18,557 bases of DNA from NCBI GenBank assembly GCA_030432015.1, contig JAUIHJ010000048.1, positions 1 through 18,557 on the forward strand, read 5' to 3'. The number at the start of each line of letters is the position of its first letter. The stretch's first letter is position 1. This DNA comes from a bacterium. GTDB taxonomy: Bacteria > Planctomycetota > Planctomycetia > Pirellulales > Pirellulaceae. The notes under the pieces were generated by a model, which did not search any database, was not told the origin of the DNA, and was given only the letters and a program-made list of their open reading frames with translations. The translations under genes and the position numbers were made by a program. Of the stretch, positions 1 through 8,110 are shown one piece after another.

Positions 1-7
1 GGAAGAG
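1..7 (+). promoter_or_regulatory. Ribosome binding site of the first amidohydrolase gene
   Basis: GGAAGAG lies 8 bases upstream of the ATG at 16, a good Shine-Dalgarno match and spacing. It supports the ATG at 16 as the true start. The window begins here, so no promoter can be judged. Confidence 0.6.
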
Positions 8-15
8 ACAACACG

Positions 16-3000
16 ATGTCGTGGCATCGCTTCAGCATTCTTTTACTCTCGGTCTTCGCGGTGGCGGCGGGCCTCACGCTACGGCGTTCGGCGGCGGACA
101 CCACCCCTGACGCCCGACCGGCGGTCGGGCTGCGGAACCATGTGCCGCAGGTTCACGCGCTGATCAACGCCCGTATTGTAACGGCGCCGGGTCTGGAAAT
201 CTCGCGGGGTACGGTCGTGCTGCGCGATGGAATGATCGTCGCGGTTGGCGAGACGGTCGCTGCGCCTGACGATGCACGTACCTGGGACCTCGACGGCAAG
301 ACGATCTACCCCGGCCTGATCGACGCGTTTGGCGAAACGTCGATTCCATTGCCCGCCGGCGGATCGCCCCATTGGAATTCACTGATCACGCCCCAATTGT
401 CTGTGGCCGCCCACTATCGAGCGGATGACGACCTAAACGAGAAACTTCGCAAGCAGGGTGTCACCGCGAGGCTGGTCGCACCTGATGCGGGGATCATCAA
501 GGGGACCAGCTGTGTCGTGTCAACTGGCGAAGCGGCAAGTCGCACGGCAATTGTCGCGGACCACGTGGCACAACACATTCTGCTCACAGCACCGCGTGGA
601 CGTGATCGCACCAGTTATCCAAACTCGCCCATGGGCGCTGTGGCCCTCGCACGCCAGACCTTTTATGACGCTGACTGGTATCGCCGCGCGTGGTCGGCAC
701 ATCAAGCCGACGGCACCTTGCCGCGACCTGCCCGCAACGATGCCCTGGTCGCCCTGCAACCGACGACGGGTCGTGACGCGCTGTTTATTTTCGATGCTCG
801 CAACGAACTCTATTTCTTGCGGGCCGATCGCGTTGCGCGGGAGTTTGGATTGCGGGCGGTGATGCGCGGATCGGGACACGAATACAAACGCCTCGAGGCG
901 ATCAAGCAAACCGGCCGCGCTGTGATCGTGCCGTTGGATTTCCCCCAGCCTCCCGATGTGGCGACCGCAGAGGCCGTCCTTAATACGACACTGGACCGTC
1001 TGATGCACTGGGACATTGCCCCCGAAAACCCCGCCCGGCTCGACCAGGCGGGTGTCCGCATCGCCCTGACCAGCCACGGCCTGAAGGATCCCCAGGATTT
1101 CCGCAAAGCCGTCCGGACCGCAATCACCCGAGGACTCGATCCTGACGCCGCCCTGCGTGCGCTGACGACCACACCCGCCGAACTGCTCGGCGTCGCGAAT
1201 CGGATGGGCACGATCACACCCGGGAAACTTGCCAACCTGATCGTCGTGGACGGGCCCCTGTTTGACGCGAAGTCCAAGCTGCAGAGCGTCTGGGTGCATG
1301 GCGAACGATTTTCACTGATCGATGATCCAGGCCGGGACATCCGCGGTACCTGGCGTGTGGAAGTGGCCGCCGACAACGGAAAACTCCAGCCGTTGACGAT
1401 CGCATTGACGGGCCAGAAACAGACAAAGCTCAAGGGCGAACTCCGCCCGGATAAAGGAGAGCAGGCCGCGTCAACGACGAAACTGGTCAAACCGACCCTG
1501 CATGACGCGCAGTTTCAAACGTCATTCGAGACGAGCAAACTCGGTCATGACGGCGTTGCCCAACTTTCGGCAGTCGTCTCGGTAAACGACACCGAAGAAT
1601 TGATCTGGACCGGATTTGTCGTCTGGCCGGACGGGCGGCGGGCGGCGTTGACCGCGACGCGAACGGCTCCGTACGACGCCGATGCCGCGCAGGACGAAGC
1701 CGAAGAGGAAGACGCCGACGCGAAGAAGGATGCCACCAAGAAGGATGCCGACGACCCGGCAGCCGACACGAACGACAACGAAAAGCCGAACGGCGACAAG
1801 CACGATCCGACCGCTTCCTTCGCGGTCAACTTTCCATTGGGAGCCTATGGCCGCGACGCGCCGCCGCCTTTGCCTCCGAGCGTTTTGTTCAAGAACGCCA
1901 CGATTTGGACCTGCGACACCGCGGGCGTGCTGCAAAACGCATCGTTGCTGATCGGCCAGGGAAAAATCGTGGCGGTCGGTCAAGATCTCGACGTCCCCGC
2001 AGGCACGATCGTCGTCGACTGCCAGGGCAAGCACCTGTCGCCCGGAATCATTGACTGCCATTCACACATGGCAACCGACGGCGGCGTCAACGAAAGCGCC
2101 CAGGCAATCACGGCCGAAGTGCGGATCGGCGACTTCATCGATGCGGACGATATCAACATCTACCGCCAGTTGGCCGGCGGGGTCACTTCATCCAACATCC
2201 TGCACGGCTCGGCGAACCCCATCGGCGGTCAAAATCAGGTGATCAAATTGAGGTGGGGCGCCTTGCCGGAAGCGATGAAGTTTGACGAAGCACCCGCAGG
2301 GATCAAATTCGCCCTGGGAGAGAACGTAAAGCAGAGCAACTGGGGCGACGACTACACCACGCGATATCCCCAGACGCGCATGGGGGTCGAACAGATCATG
2401 CGCGATGAATTCGCCGCCGCACATTCGTATCACCAACGCTGGCAGGACTGGAACAAGAACCACGACGGGCTGCCGCCGCGACGCGACCTGGAACTCGACG
2501 CCGTTGCGGAAATCCTCCATGGCCAACGCTGGATTCATTGCCACAGCTATCGCCAGGATGAAATCCTGGCCCTCATCCGTACGCTCGACGACTTCGGCAT
2601 TCAGATTGGTACCTTTCAACATATCTTGGAAGGCTACAAAGTGGCCGATGCCATGGCCCAGCACGGAGCGATGGGGTCCTCCTTCTCAGATTGGTGGGCC
2701 TACAAGTACGAGGTCTACGACGCGATTCCATACAACGGTGCCCTCATGCATAACGCGGGCGTCGTCGTTTCGTTTAATTCGGACGATCGTGAATTGGCGC
2801 GGCATTTGAATCAGGAAGCCGCCAAGGCAGTGAAATATGGTGGCGTGCCGCCAGCCGAAGCGCTGAAATTCGTCACACTAAATCCCGCCAAACAACTGCG
2901 CATCGATCAACAGACCGGTTCGCTGTCGCCAGGGAAACATGCCGACCTGGTGGTCTGGAGCGGGTCGCCGCTGTCAAACTTCTCCCGCTGCGAGCAGACA

Positions 3001-3270
3001 TGGGTGGATGGCCGCAAGTATTTCGACCTGCAGGACGACCAACAATTGCGCCGGCAGGCGCGCACGCGGCACGCAGCGCTGGTGCAGAAGATCCTTGCCT
3101 CGGGAGAGAAGATGGCCTCCGACAAGGAGCCCGAGGAAGACGAATTGTGGGAACGTGACGATGCCTTCTGTCATCGTCACGAGCATCCCTTTGGACGCCA
3201 TGACGAAGGGCACGGCGATCGGCACGCTGACACTCACGATGCTGGCACTCACGATGCTGGCACCCACTAA
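16..3270 (+). CDS. Exported two-domain amidohydrolase, N-terminal half degenerate, His-rich C-terminus
   Basis: This 1084-residue protein belongs to the amidohydrolase superfamily (imidazolonepropionase-like, COG1228-type). Residues 7-20 form a hydrophobic N-terminal segment consistent with export. The first half (about 45-440) has the family's beta-sandwich start and the closing PAELLGV...GKLANLIV motif, but its expected PGxIDxHxH reads PGLIDAFGE (99-107), so it lacks the metal-binding histidines. An Asp/Glu/Lys-rich linker (about 556-596) leads to a second domain with intact ligands: HSH at 682-684, H841/H843, H869 in QHILEG and D923 in NSDD. This half probably hydrolyses a C-N bond with one or two metals; the substrate cannot be told. 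The tail (1049-1084) has nine His. A gene for a related single-domain protein follows 98 bp downstream, presumably co-transcribed. The stop codon lies inside a 15-bp tandem repeat. Confidence 0.9.
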   Translation: MSWHRFSILLLSVFAVAAGLTLRRSAADTTPDARPAVGLRNHVPQVHALINARIVTAPGLEISRGTVVLRDGMIVAVGETVAAPDDARTWDLDGKTIYPGLIDAFGETSIPLPAGGSPHWNSLITPQLSVAAHYRADDDLNEKLRKQGVTARLVAPDAGIIKGTSCVVSTGEAASRTAIVADHVAQHILLTAPRGRDRTSYPNSPMGAVALARQTFYDADWYRRAWSAHQADGTLPRPARNDALVALQPTTGRDALFIFDARNELYFLRADRVAREFGLRAVMRGSGHEYKRLEAIKQTGRAVIVPLDFPQPPDVATAEAVLNTTLDRLMHWDIAPENPARLDQAGVRIALTSHGLKDPQDFRKAVRTAITRGLDPDAALRALTTTPAELLGVANRMGTITPGKLANLIVVDGPLFDAKSKLQSVWVHGERFSLIDDPGRDIRGTWRVEVAADNGKLQPLTIALTGQKQTKLKGELRPDKGEQAASTTKLVKPTLHDAQFQTSFETSKLGHDGVAQLSAVVSVNDTEELIWTGFVVWPDGRRAALTATRTAPYDADAAQDEAEEEDADAKKDATKKDADDPAADTNDNEKPNGDKHDPTASFAVNFPLGAYGRDAPPPLPPSVLFKNATIWTCDTAGVLQNASLLIGQGKIVAVGQDLDVPAGTIVVDCQGKHLSPGIIDCHSHMATDGGVNESAQAITAEVRIGDFIDADDINIYRQLAGGVTSSNILHGSANPIGGQNQVIKLRWGALPEAMKFDEAPAGIKFALGENVKQSNWGDDYTTRYPQTRMGVEQIMRDEFAAAHSYHQRWQDWNKNHDGLPPRRDLELDAVAEILHGQRWIHCHSYRQDEILALIRTLDDFGIQIGTFQHILEGYKVADAMAQHGAMGSSFSDWWAYKYEVYDAIPYNGALMHNAGVVVSFNSDDRELARHLNQEAAKAVKYGGVPPAEALKFVTLNPAKQLRIDQQTGSLSPGKHADLVVWSGSPLSNFSRCEQTWVDGRKYFDLQDDQQLRRQARTRHAALVQKILASGEKMASDKEPEEDELWERDDAFCHRHEHPFGRHDEGHGDRHADTHDAGTHDAGTH

Positions 3271-3300
3271 GCTGACATTCACGAAGCTGGCACCCACCAA
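3226..3300 (+). repeat. Five 15-bp tandem repeats across the stop codon
   Basis: Five consecutive 15-bp units (3226, 3241, 3256, 3271, 3286) follow the pattern GCTGRCAYYCACNAN, with a few substitutions each. In the frame of the upstream gene they encode A-D/G-T/I-H-D/E/Q pentapeptides. The third unit ends in TAA, which is the stop of the amidohydrolase gene; the fifth unit has CAA at the same place. Because the unit length is a multiple of three, several frames stay open across the array, which explains spurious antisense reading frames here. Confidence 0.85.
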
Positions 3301-3368
3301 CACAACTTGACGGCAACGCCCGTCGCTGCGGCGGTCACTTGAATCACCAACCTCACGACGAAACCAAA

Positions 3369-4676
3369 ATGAACGACCATCATCGCAATTGTGTGGCACG
3401 CCTGGCCTGTTGGGGCGTAAGTTTGGCAATGCTTGCTTGCACGTCAACCGCTGCGGCGTCGCCAGAAATTCCCGGTCCGCGCCAGGATAAACCGATCGCA
3501 TTGATCGGCGGTACAATTCACTCGATCGCTCAACCACCGATCGCCTCTGGTACGTTGCTGCTGGTCGATGGCAAGATTGCCGCGGTGGGCCAGGATGTGG
3601 AAATTCCGCAACACGCCACGCGAATCAACCTCGCCGGCAAGCATGTCTATCCCGGCCTGTTTGATGCGTACACACCGTTGGGTCTGGTCGAAGTGAACGC
3701 CGTCCGGGCCACCGTCGATCGCAGTGAGACCGGCCAGCTCAATCCAAATGTAAAATCGTGGGTCGCGATCAATCCGGATAGCGAATTGATTCCCGTCACC
3801 CGCAGTAACGGCGTCCTGTTAGCCTTGTCTGCCCCATCGGGCGGGCTTATTTCTGGCCAGTCCGCGGTGATCCAGTTGGATGGCTGGACGTTCGAGGACT
3901 TAACGCTGGCCAGCGGCGTTGGCATGCACTTGAATTGGCCCCGCATTTCGAGTGATCGCGGTCGGCCCAGCGAATCATCGATGAAACGGCTGCGTCAACT
4001 GTTCGACGACGCTCGCGCGTATCGCCGCGCCCGTCAGTTCGAAGCCAGCCGGCAGCCTGTCGACCTGCGGTTGCAAGCCATGGTGCCGGTCCTGGAGCGG
4101 AAGCAACCGTTGATCATAGGTGCCGACCAACTCGCAGCGATCCAAGGTGCGGTCGCCTTCGCACAGGAACAGGACGTACGCGTCATGATCTACGGCGGCT
4201 ATGATGCCCCACAATGTGCGGAACTGCTCGTCAAGAATCAGGTGCCCGTGTTGCTGGGCGGCGTCTATCGACTGCCCCAGCGGCGCTCCGAACCGTACGA
4301 CGCCCCGTTTACGATCGCCAGCCAGTTGCACGCGGCGGGCGTCCAGTTCTGCATTACCGGTAGCGGACGATTCGGCGGTTCCAACGTTCGCAACCTTCCC
4401 TACCACGCAGCGATGGCGGTGGCGTTTGGCCTTCCCCACGATGTGGCACTGAAGGCGATCACGAGCTATCCGGCGGAGATACTGGGAGTCGCCGATCGCG
4501 TAGGCTCGTTGCTAGTTGGCAAAGATGCCACCCTGTTTGTTTGCGACGGCGATCCCTTAGAAACCGCGACGCAGGTCGAAGCGGCCTACATTCAGGGACG
4601 ACGGGTTGATCTCAGCGACCGCCATAAGCGGTTGTGGAAAAAGTACCAAACCAAATACCAACGGCAAGCCAAATAG
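3369..4676 (+). CDS. Exported amidohydrolase-like protein lacking the metal motif
   Basis: This is a 435-residue protein from the ATG at 3369. An in-frame TTG at 3339 would add ten polar, His-containing residues before the signal sequence, so the ATG is preferred; neither start has a clear Shine-Dalgarno. The N-terminus resembles a signal peptide (basic start, hydrophobic stretch, Ala-rich end). A Cys in MLAC could be a weak lipobox, but position -3 is not Leu. The body has the amidohydrolase layout: GGTIHSIA...GKIAAVG strand pairs, PGLFDAY in place of PGxxDxHxH, and a C-terminal PAEILGVADRVG...GKDATLFV motif. It most resembles the degenerate first half of the preceding protein, so it may be a non-catalytic partner or use another site. 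It ends 2 bp from the stop of the convergent kinase gene. Confidence 0.85.
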   Translation: MNDHHRNCVARLACWGVSLAMLACTSTAAASPEIPGPRQDKPIALIGGTIHSIAQPPIASGTLLLVDGKIAAVGQDVEIPQHATRINLAGKHVYPGLFDAYTPLGLVEVNAVRATVDRSETGQLNPNVKSWVAINPDSELIPVTRSNGVLLALSAPSGGLISGQSAVIQLDGWTFEDLTLASGVGMHLNWPRISSDRGRPSESSMKRLRQLFDDARAYRRARQFEASRQPVDLRLQAMVPVLERKQPLIIGADQLAAIQGAVAFAQEQDVRVMIYGGYDAPQCAELLVKNQVPVLLGGVYRLPQRRSEPYDAPFTIASQLHAAGVQFCITGSGRFGGSNVRNLPYHAAMAVAFGLPHDVALKAITSYPAEILGVADRVGSLLVGKDATLFVCDGDPLETATQVEAAYIQGRRVDLSDRHKRLWKKYQTKYQRQAK

Positions 4677-4683
4677 GCCTATT
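4672..4683. other. 12-bp perfect palindrome holding two convergent stop codons
   Basis: The sequence AATAGGCCTATT equals its own reverse complement. It contains the TAG stop of the plus-strand amidohydrolase-like gene (4674-4676) and the TAG stop of the minus-strand kinase gene (4679-4681). It has no loop and no T-tract, so it is not a recognisable intrinsic terminator. Confidence 0.6.
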
Positions 4684-7600
4684 CTCTCAGGCCGGCACGC
4701 AGCAGTTGTTGCGCGACGCCAAAGTCGAAGCCGTCGACATAATAGGTCAGACGGCCGACATCGCGCATGAGCGGTGCCTTCTTTTCGGCGTCCGACGTCG
4801 AGGCCAGTTGCTCCTGGAGTTCGCGCCAGCTGGAAAAGACCTGGAGGTAACCGCTGCGGTAGCGTTCGACGAGTGTCGGGTCCCGTTTGAGCACCGCCTT
4901 ATTCAATCCATCAATGTCGGCGCGGACCAAGCGTTTGTCGGGCGGCGCGACGTTCAGCGCGAATCCGGTGAGGCGCCCGGCGAATTGCACAACGTGTTCG
5001 GCGTAAGCTTGCTCAATCGGGTTACGCTGTTCCGGAAGGTGCTCGACCAATTGCTCCAACAACTTGACGCCGTCCTGTAATTCGCCGCGGCGGAAACTCT
5101 GCCAGGCCAACGCGTGATACGCGATCAGCGCATCCGGAAACTGGCTGCGAACCTGATCAAAGGTACGGGTGGCGGCTAAGGTGTGGTCGTGTTTCAGTTG
5201 GACGAGGCCGAGTGCCAAACCGGGCTCGGGTTGGTCGGCGGCCAGCATTTGGGCGACCCCTGCCTGCTCTTCGACACGCTCGTCGTAGCGGCCTCGCAAG
5301 TAGCCCAGCGTGATGGCGATCGCTTCCTTGGCCTTGGCGGTCATCCGTGGCGGTGTCGCATCCGGGACAAACAGGTGCGGAGTCTGACGGGCCTCCGCGG
5401 TCGCCACAGAAGCCAGTCGAGTCTCCACGTATGAATAGAGCTCGCCCACATCAATGCGGTGATCCTGGTTCGAGTCCGCTTTCCCTTGGAAGGCCGCAGC
5501 CGTGGCCGCGGCGAACAGACCCTGCGTTGCTGCGGTGGCGGGTAAGCCTGTCTGCCCTGCTTCGCAGCTCGCAATCACGGTGACCGACGTCGAGACCGGG
5601 CGCGTCGGACCCAACTTGACGGCTTCGGCCACTTCGCGGGGCGAAGGATATCGGTCGGGCAGTCGATCTTCGGACTGATGGGCCGTATCGAGCAGCAACA
5701 CTTTTTCACCGGCGGCAGATCCTTCCATTTGGTCCAACAGCCAACGCAAACTGAGTGCGGTGGTCTGCACCCCGCGTTCGTCAAATCCCTGAGGAGCCAA
5801 GTAACCTTGCCGATCACCGGCGATGTAGCCATGCCCGACAAAATAGACGATCAGCTGCGCGCCCGGCGACACCCGTTCAAGGAATTGAGGAATACTATTC
5901 TCCAGCCTGACACGTGTGGCGTTTTGTTCGACCAACATCTGGGCGGCCGGGACGCGATAGTGAATCCGCAACGCTGCCTGCATCGCCTGCGCATCGGCCG
6001 CGGCAAAAGCCGATCGCGGCAAGCGAGGGTTGTCGTAGTCATCGTGTCCAATCACCATCGCCCAGGCGCGATCGTCGGGTTGCGGTTCAACCGAAACCAG
6101 AACGGCGTCGCGGACGGTGGGGTCGGGCGACCGGCGTTGCACCGTCAGCCGATCTCCCACACGGAGAAAATAGAAGTCGACGGGTGCTTCTTCGCCGTCG
6201 ATCTCAATTCGACAGCCAATATCCGTGCGAAAGGCCGCGGTTGTGCCGGCTGCGGTTTCCAGCTCGAATGACTGTTTCCCGTAGTTGACCGTCGTCACCA
6301 TGCCGAACTCGGTGACGTCGCGGAACGCCTCGACGCGTTGCAGAACCGCATCGTATTGAATGGAGACGGCATCCTTTTGGCGAAGGTCGTGTGCAGCCAG
6401 CGGCCGTCCGTTCTCCGTTGGAGCGCCGTTGAGCGTAATGGGGCAGTCGGGTTGCAACGGCAGTTGCAGCTCCCGCGCATTGGGAGTGTCCCAACGCTGG
6501 CCGATCCGAAGCGTCAGCGCGTCATCGGTCGCCGATACGACAAAACCGCTGGCGGTTAAGGTACGTAGCGCATCAATGGTCGTCGCCTTTCGCCGGTCGC
6601 CATCGCCGATATGTTGCACGGTCACCCGATCCTGCGGTTTGAGGTGCGCCAACTCGAATTTTCGCCCGGCGACCATGCTCGCACCGTTGATGCGAATCGT
6701 AGCCGCTTCGCTCAACACCATGTCTTGGGGGGCTGTCTCGCCGGCAGGCATGACCCGTAACAAGCGGCTTCGCGGGTGGACTTCGACCAGGACGCCGGTC
6801 AACCCCTGCGGCAATTCACGCGACACGAACAGCTCCGCGAATTCATCGTCGCCCCGCTGCAAGTAGGAAATGGTGATCGCGTCACCTTCGATCAGGTCCG
6901 CCAACGTTGCGCGTTGGTTGTTGAGGAAGACGCGATCGAGTTCCGCATCAACCGAGACGCTCTGGGGCGAGCTTCCGTCCGAGGGTTCCAGAAAAAACCG
7001 TTGGTTGGGCAGGTCGACCTTCGCGACCGTCCCTTCCGACGGGCGAACAACCGGGGCGGGGGCGGGCGGCGCCGGCTGCTTACCACTGGGGAAGAACAAC
7101 ATGCCGATGCTGAGGATCACACTGCAGGCGAGCGCTGAAATTGTGAGAAACCGTTTGCGCTGTGCGCGATTCTCTTGAGCGTCGGCTGCGGCCAGCGCTT
7201 CGGGCGTCGGTCCGGTTGGCGGGGCTTCGCCCTCGGTGCTCAAATCGGCCAACACCGCCTCGGCGGACCGATAGCGGTGCACAGGGTCTTTCTGCGTCAG
7301 CTTTTGGATAATGTGCGTCAGATCGGCAGGGACCCCCTCCAGGACCCGACCAATCGCAGGCAGCTGCTGATCGGGGGTGGAATGCCACATCATCCAGGCG
7401 ATCTGTTGGTCGCGGCCATACATATTCAAGCCGGGAAACAGTTCTTTGAAATAGTCACCGCACATTAGTTCATAGGCAGTGAAGCCCAGTGAATACAGAT
7501 CGCTGTGGGGTCCGACGGCGCCGAACTGGTCTGAGAGCACCTCCGGGGCCATGTACTTCGTGGTCCCTTTGACGACGCTCCCATCATCGCCCTGCATCCG

Positions 7601-8092
7601 ACGGGCGATCCCGAAGTCGCCTAACTTGACGCGATGATTTCGATCGACCATCAGATTCGCCGGCTTGACGTCCCCGTGCACGATCCCGTTTTCGTGCATG
7701 CATTGCAGTGCGTGGAGCGCATACTTCAACGTCAGTCTCAGGTCTTTCAAATCGACAGCGCTGCCGTCCAGCATCTCGCGAAGATTGCCCTGCATCCGTT
7801 CCAGGATCAGCCAGCCTCGCTCGCGCACCACGTCGTAGATCGTCATGATGTTGGGATGTTCCAGCGAGGCCAGCAGTTGGGCCTCCTGCCAGTACCGCTC
7901 CAGTTGGCGCGGGTCGGCGAGGAACTGCGGATGGATCTGCTTGACGGCAACGTCGCGGCCCAACTCATGATCGCGCGCGCTGAAGACCGTGGCGAAGTCG
8001 CCGTGGCCAATCGTCTCCAGGATTTCATAACGATCGTGCGAGGACATCGGCGGAACGGTTTCCAAGTTTGAGAATTGTGCCGGCGACACCAT
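4679..8092 (-). CDS. Membrane Ser/Thr kinase with four beta repeats, pseudo-caspase domain and TPR-like tail
   Basis: This is a 1137-residue protein. Residues 22-285 are a Hanks-type kinase: nucleotide loop GHGDFATV (29-36), VAVK with K51, HGDVKPAN (139-146, catalytic D141 and N146 kept but HRD changed to HGD), DFG (159-161) and APE (182-184). One membrane segment follows (about 315-334), then a Pro-rich linker. Residues 353-670 hold four related beta-rich repeats of about 80 residues. A caspase-fold (peptidase C14-like) domain spans about 675-925, with GHG (H754). The usual D-x-C-H-S-G site reads D-T-A-H-Q-S, so the catalytic Cys is replaced by A804. DSNQDHRIDVGE (873-884) fits an EF-hand loop. 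The end (930-1137) is helical with at least one TPR-like unit. With a single crossing, everything after the kinase is outside the cytoplasm. The ATG at 8047 (residue 16) is an equally possible start. This is the last gene of the Tad train. Confidence 0.88.
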   Translation of the reverse strand: MVSPAQFSNLETVPPMSSHDRYEILETIGHGDFATVFSARDHELGRDVAVKQIHPQFLADPRQLERYWQEAQLLASLEHPNIMTIYDVVRERGWLILERMQGNLREMLDGSAVDLKDLRLTLKYALHALQCMHENGIVHGDVKPANLMVDRNHRVKLGDFGIARRMQGDDGSVVKGTTKYMAPEVLSDQFGAVGPHSDLYSLGFTAYELMCGDYFKELFPGLNMYGRDQQIAWMMWHSTPDQQLPAIGRVLEGVPADLTHIIQKLTQKDPVHRYRSAEAVLADLSTEGEAPPTGPTPEALAAADAQENRAQRKRFLTISALACSVILSIGMLFFPSGKQPAPPAPAPVVRPSEGTVAKVDLPNQRFFLEPSDGSSPQSVSVDAELDRVFLNNQRATLADLIEGDAITISYLQRGDDEFAELFVSRELPQGLTGVLVEVHPRSRLLRVMPAGETAPQDMVLSEAATIRINGASMVAGRKFELAHLKPQDRVTVQHIGDGDRRKATTIDALRTLTASGFVVSATDDALTLRIGQRWDTPNARELQLPLQPDCPITLNGAPTENGRPLAAHDLRQKDAVSIQYDAVLQRVEAFRDVTEFGMVTTVNYGKQSFELETAAGTTAAFRTDIGCRIEIDGEEAPVDFYFLRVGDRLTVQRRSPDPTVRDAVLVSVEPQPDDRAWAMVIGHDDYDNPRLPRSAFAAADAQAMQAALRIHYRVPAAQMLVEQNATRVRLENSIPQFLERVSPGAQLIVYFVGHGYIAGDRQGYLAPQGFDERGVQTTALSLRWLLDQMEGSAAGEKVLLLDTAHQSEDRLPDRYPSPREVAEAVKLGPTRPVSTSVTVIASCEAGQTGLPATAATQGLFAAATAAAFQGKADSNQDHRIDVGELYSYVETRLASVATAEARQTPHLFVPDATPPRMTAKAKEAIAITLGYLRGRYDERVEEQAGVAQMLAADQPEPGLALGLVQLKHDHTLAATRTFDQVRSQFPDALIAYHALAWQSFRRGELQDGVKLLEQLVEHLPEQRNPIEQAYAEHVVQFAGRLTGFALNVAPPDKRLVRADIDGLNKAVLKRDPTLVERYRSGYLQVFSSWRELQEQLASTSDAEKKAPLMRDVGRLTYYVDGFDFGVAQQLLRAGLRE

Positions 8093-8110
8093 TCCAGGTG
8101 GACATGAAGT

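Noticed and set aside
520..1299. Long minus-strand open frame inside the first amidohydrolase gene
   Set aside because: It lies wholly opposite a convincing gene, has no recognisable motifs and is expected in GC-rich coding DNA.
3226..3300. Possible CRISPR-like repeat array
   Set aside because: The units are 15 bp, directly abutting with no spacers, and are in frame with a gene; this is a coding tandem repeat.
3339..3341. TTG start for the second amidohydrolase-like gene
   Set aside because: It would place ten polar residues before an otherwise normal signal peptide, and no ribosome site is visible; ATG at 3369 is preferred.
2974..3537. Minus-strand frame with VGAS-type repeats across the 15-bp array
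   Set aside because: The repeat unit is a multiple of three, so it keeps several frames open; the protein pattern is a by-product of the coding-strand repeat.
4672..4683. Bidirectional terminator between the convergent genes
   Set aside because: The palindrome has no loop and no flanking T-tracts; it may simply be chance at adjacent TAG stops.
5564..5566. Cys843 of the caspase-like domain as a substitute nucleophile
   Set aside because: It sits in the following core strand (VIASCEAGQ), about 40 residues after the nucleophile position, where family members commonly have a non-catalytic residue.
5678..6271. 197-codon plus-strand frame opposite the kinase/caspase gene
   Set aside because: It overlaps the caspase domain antisense and has His/Arg-rich composition typical of shadow frames.
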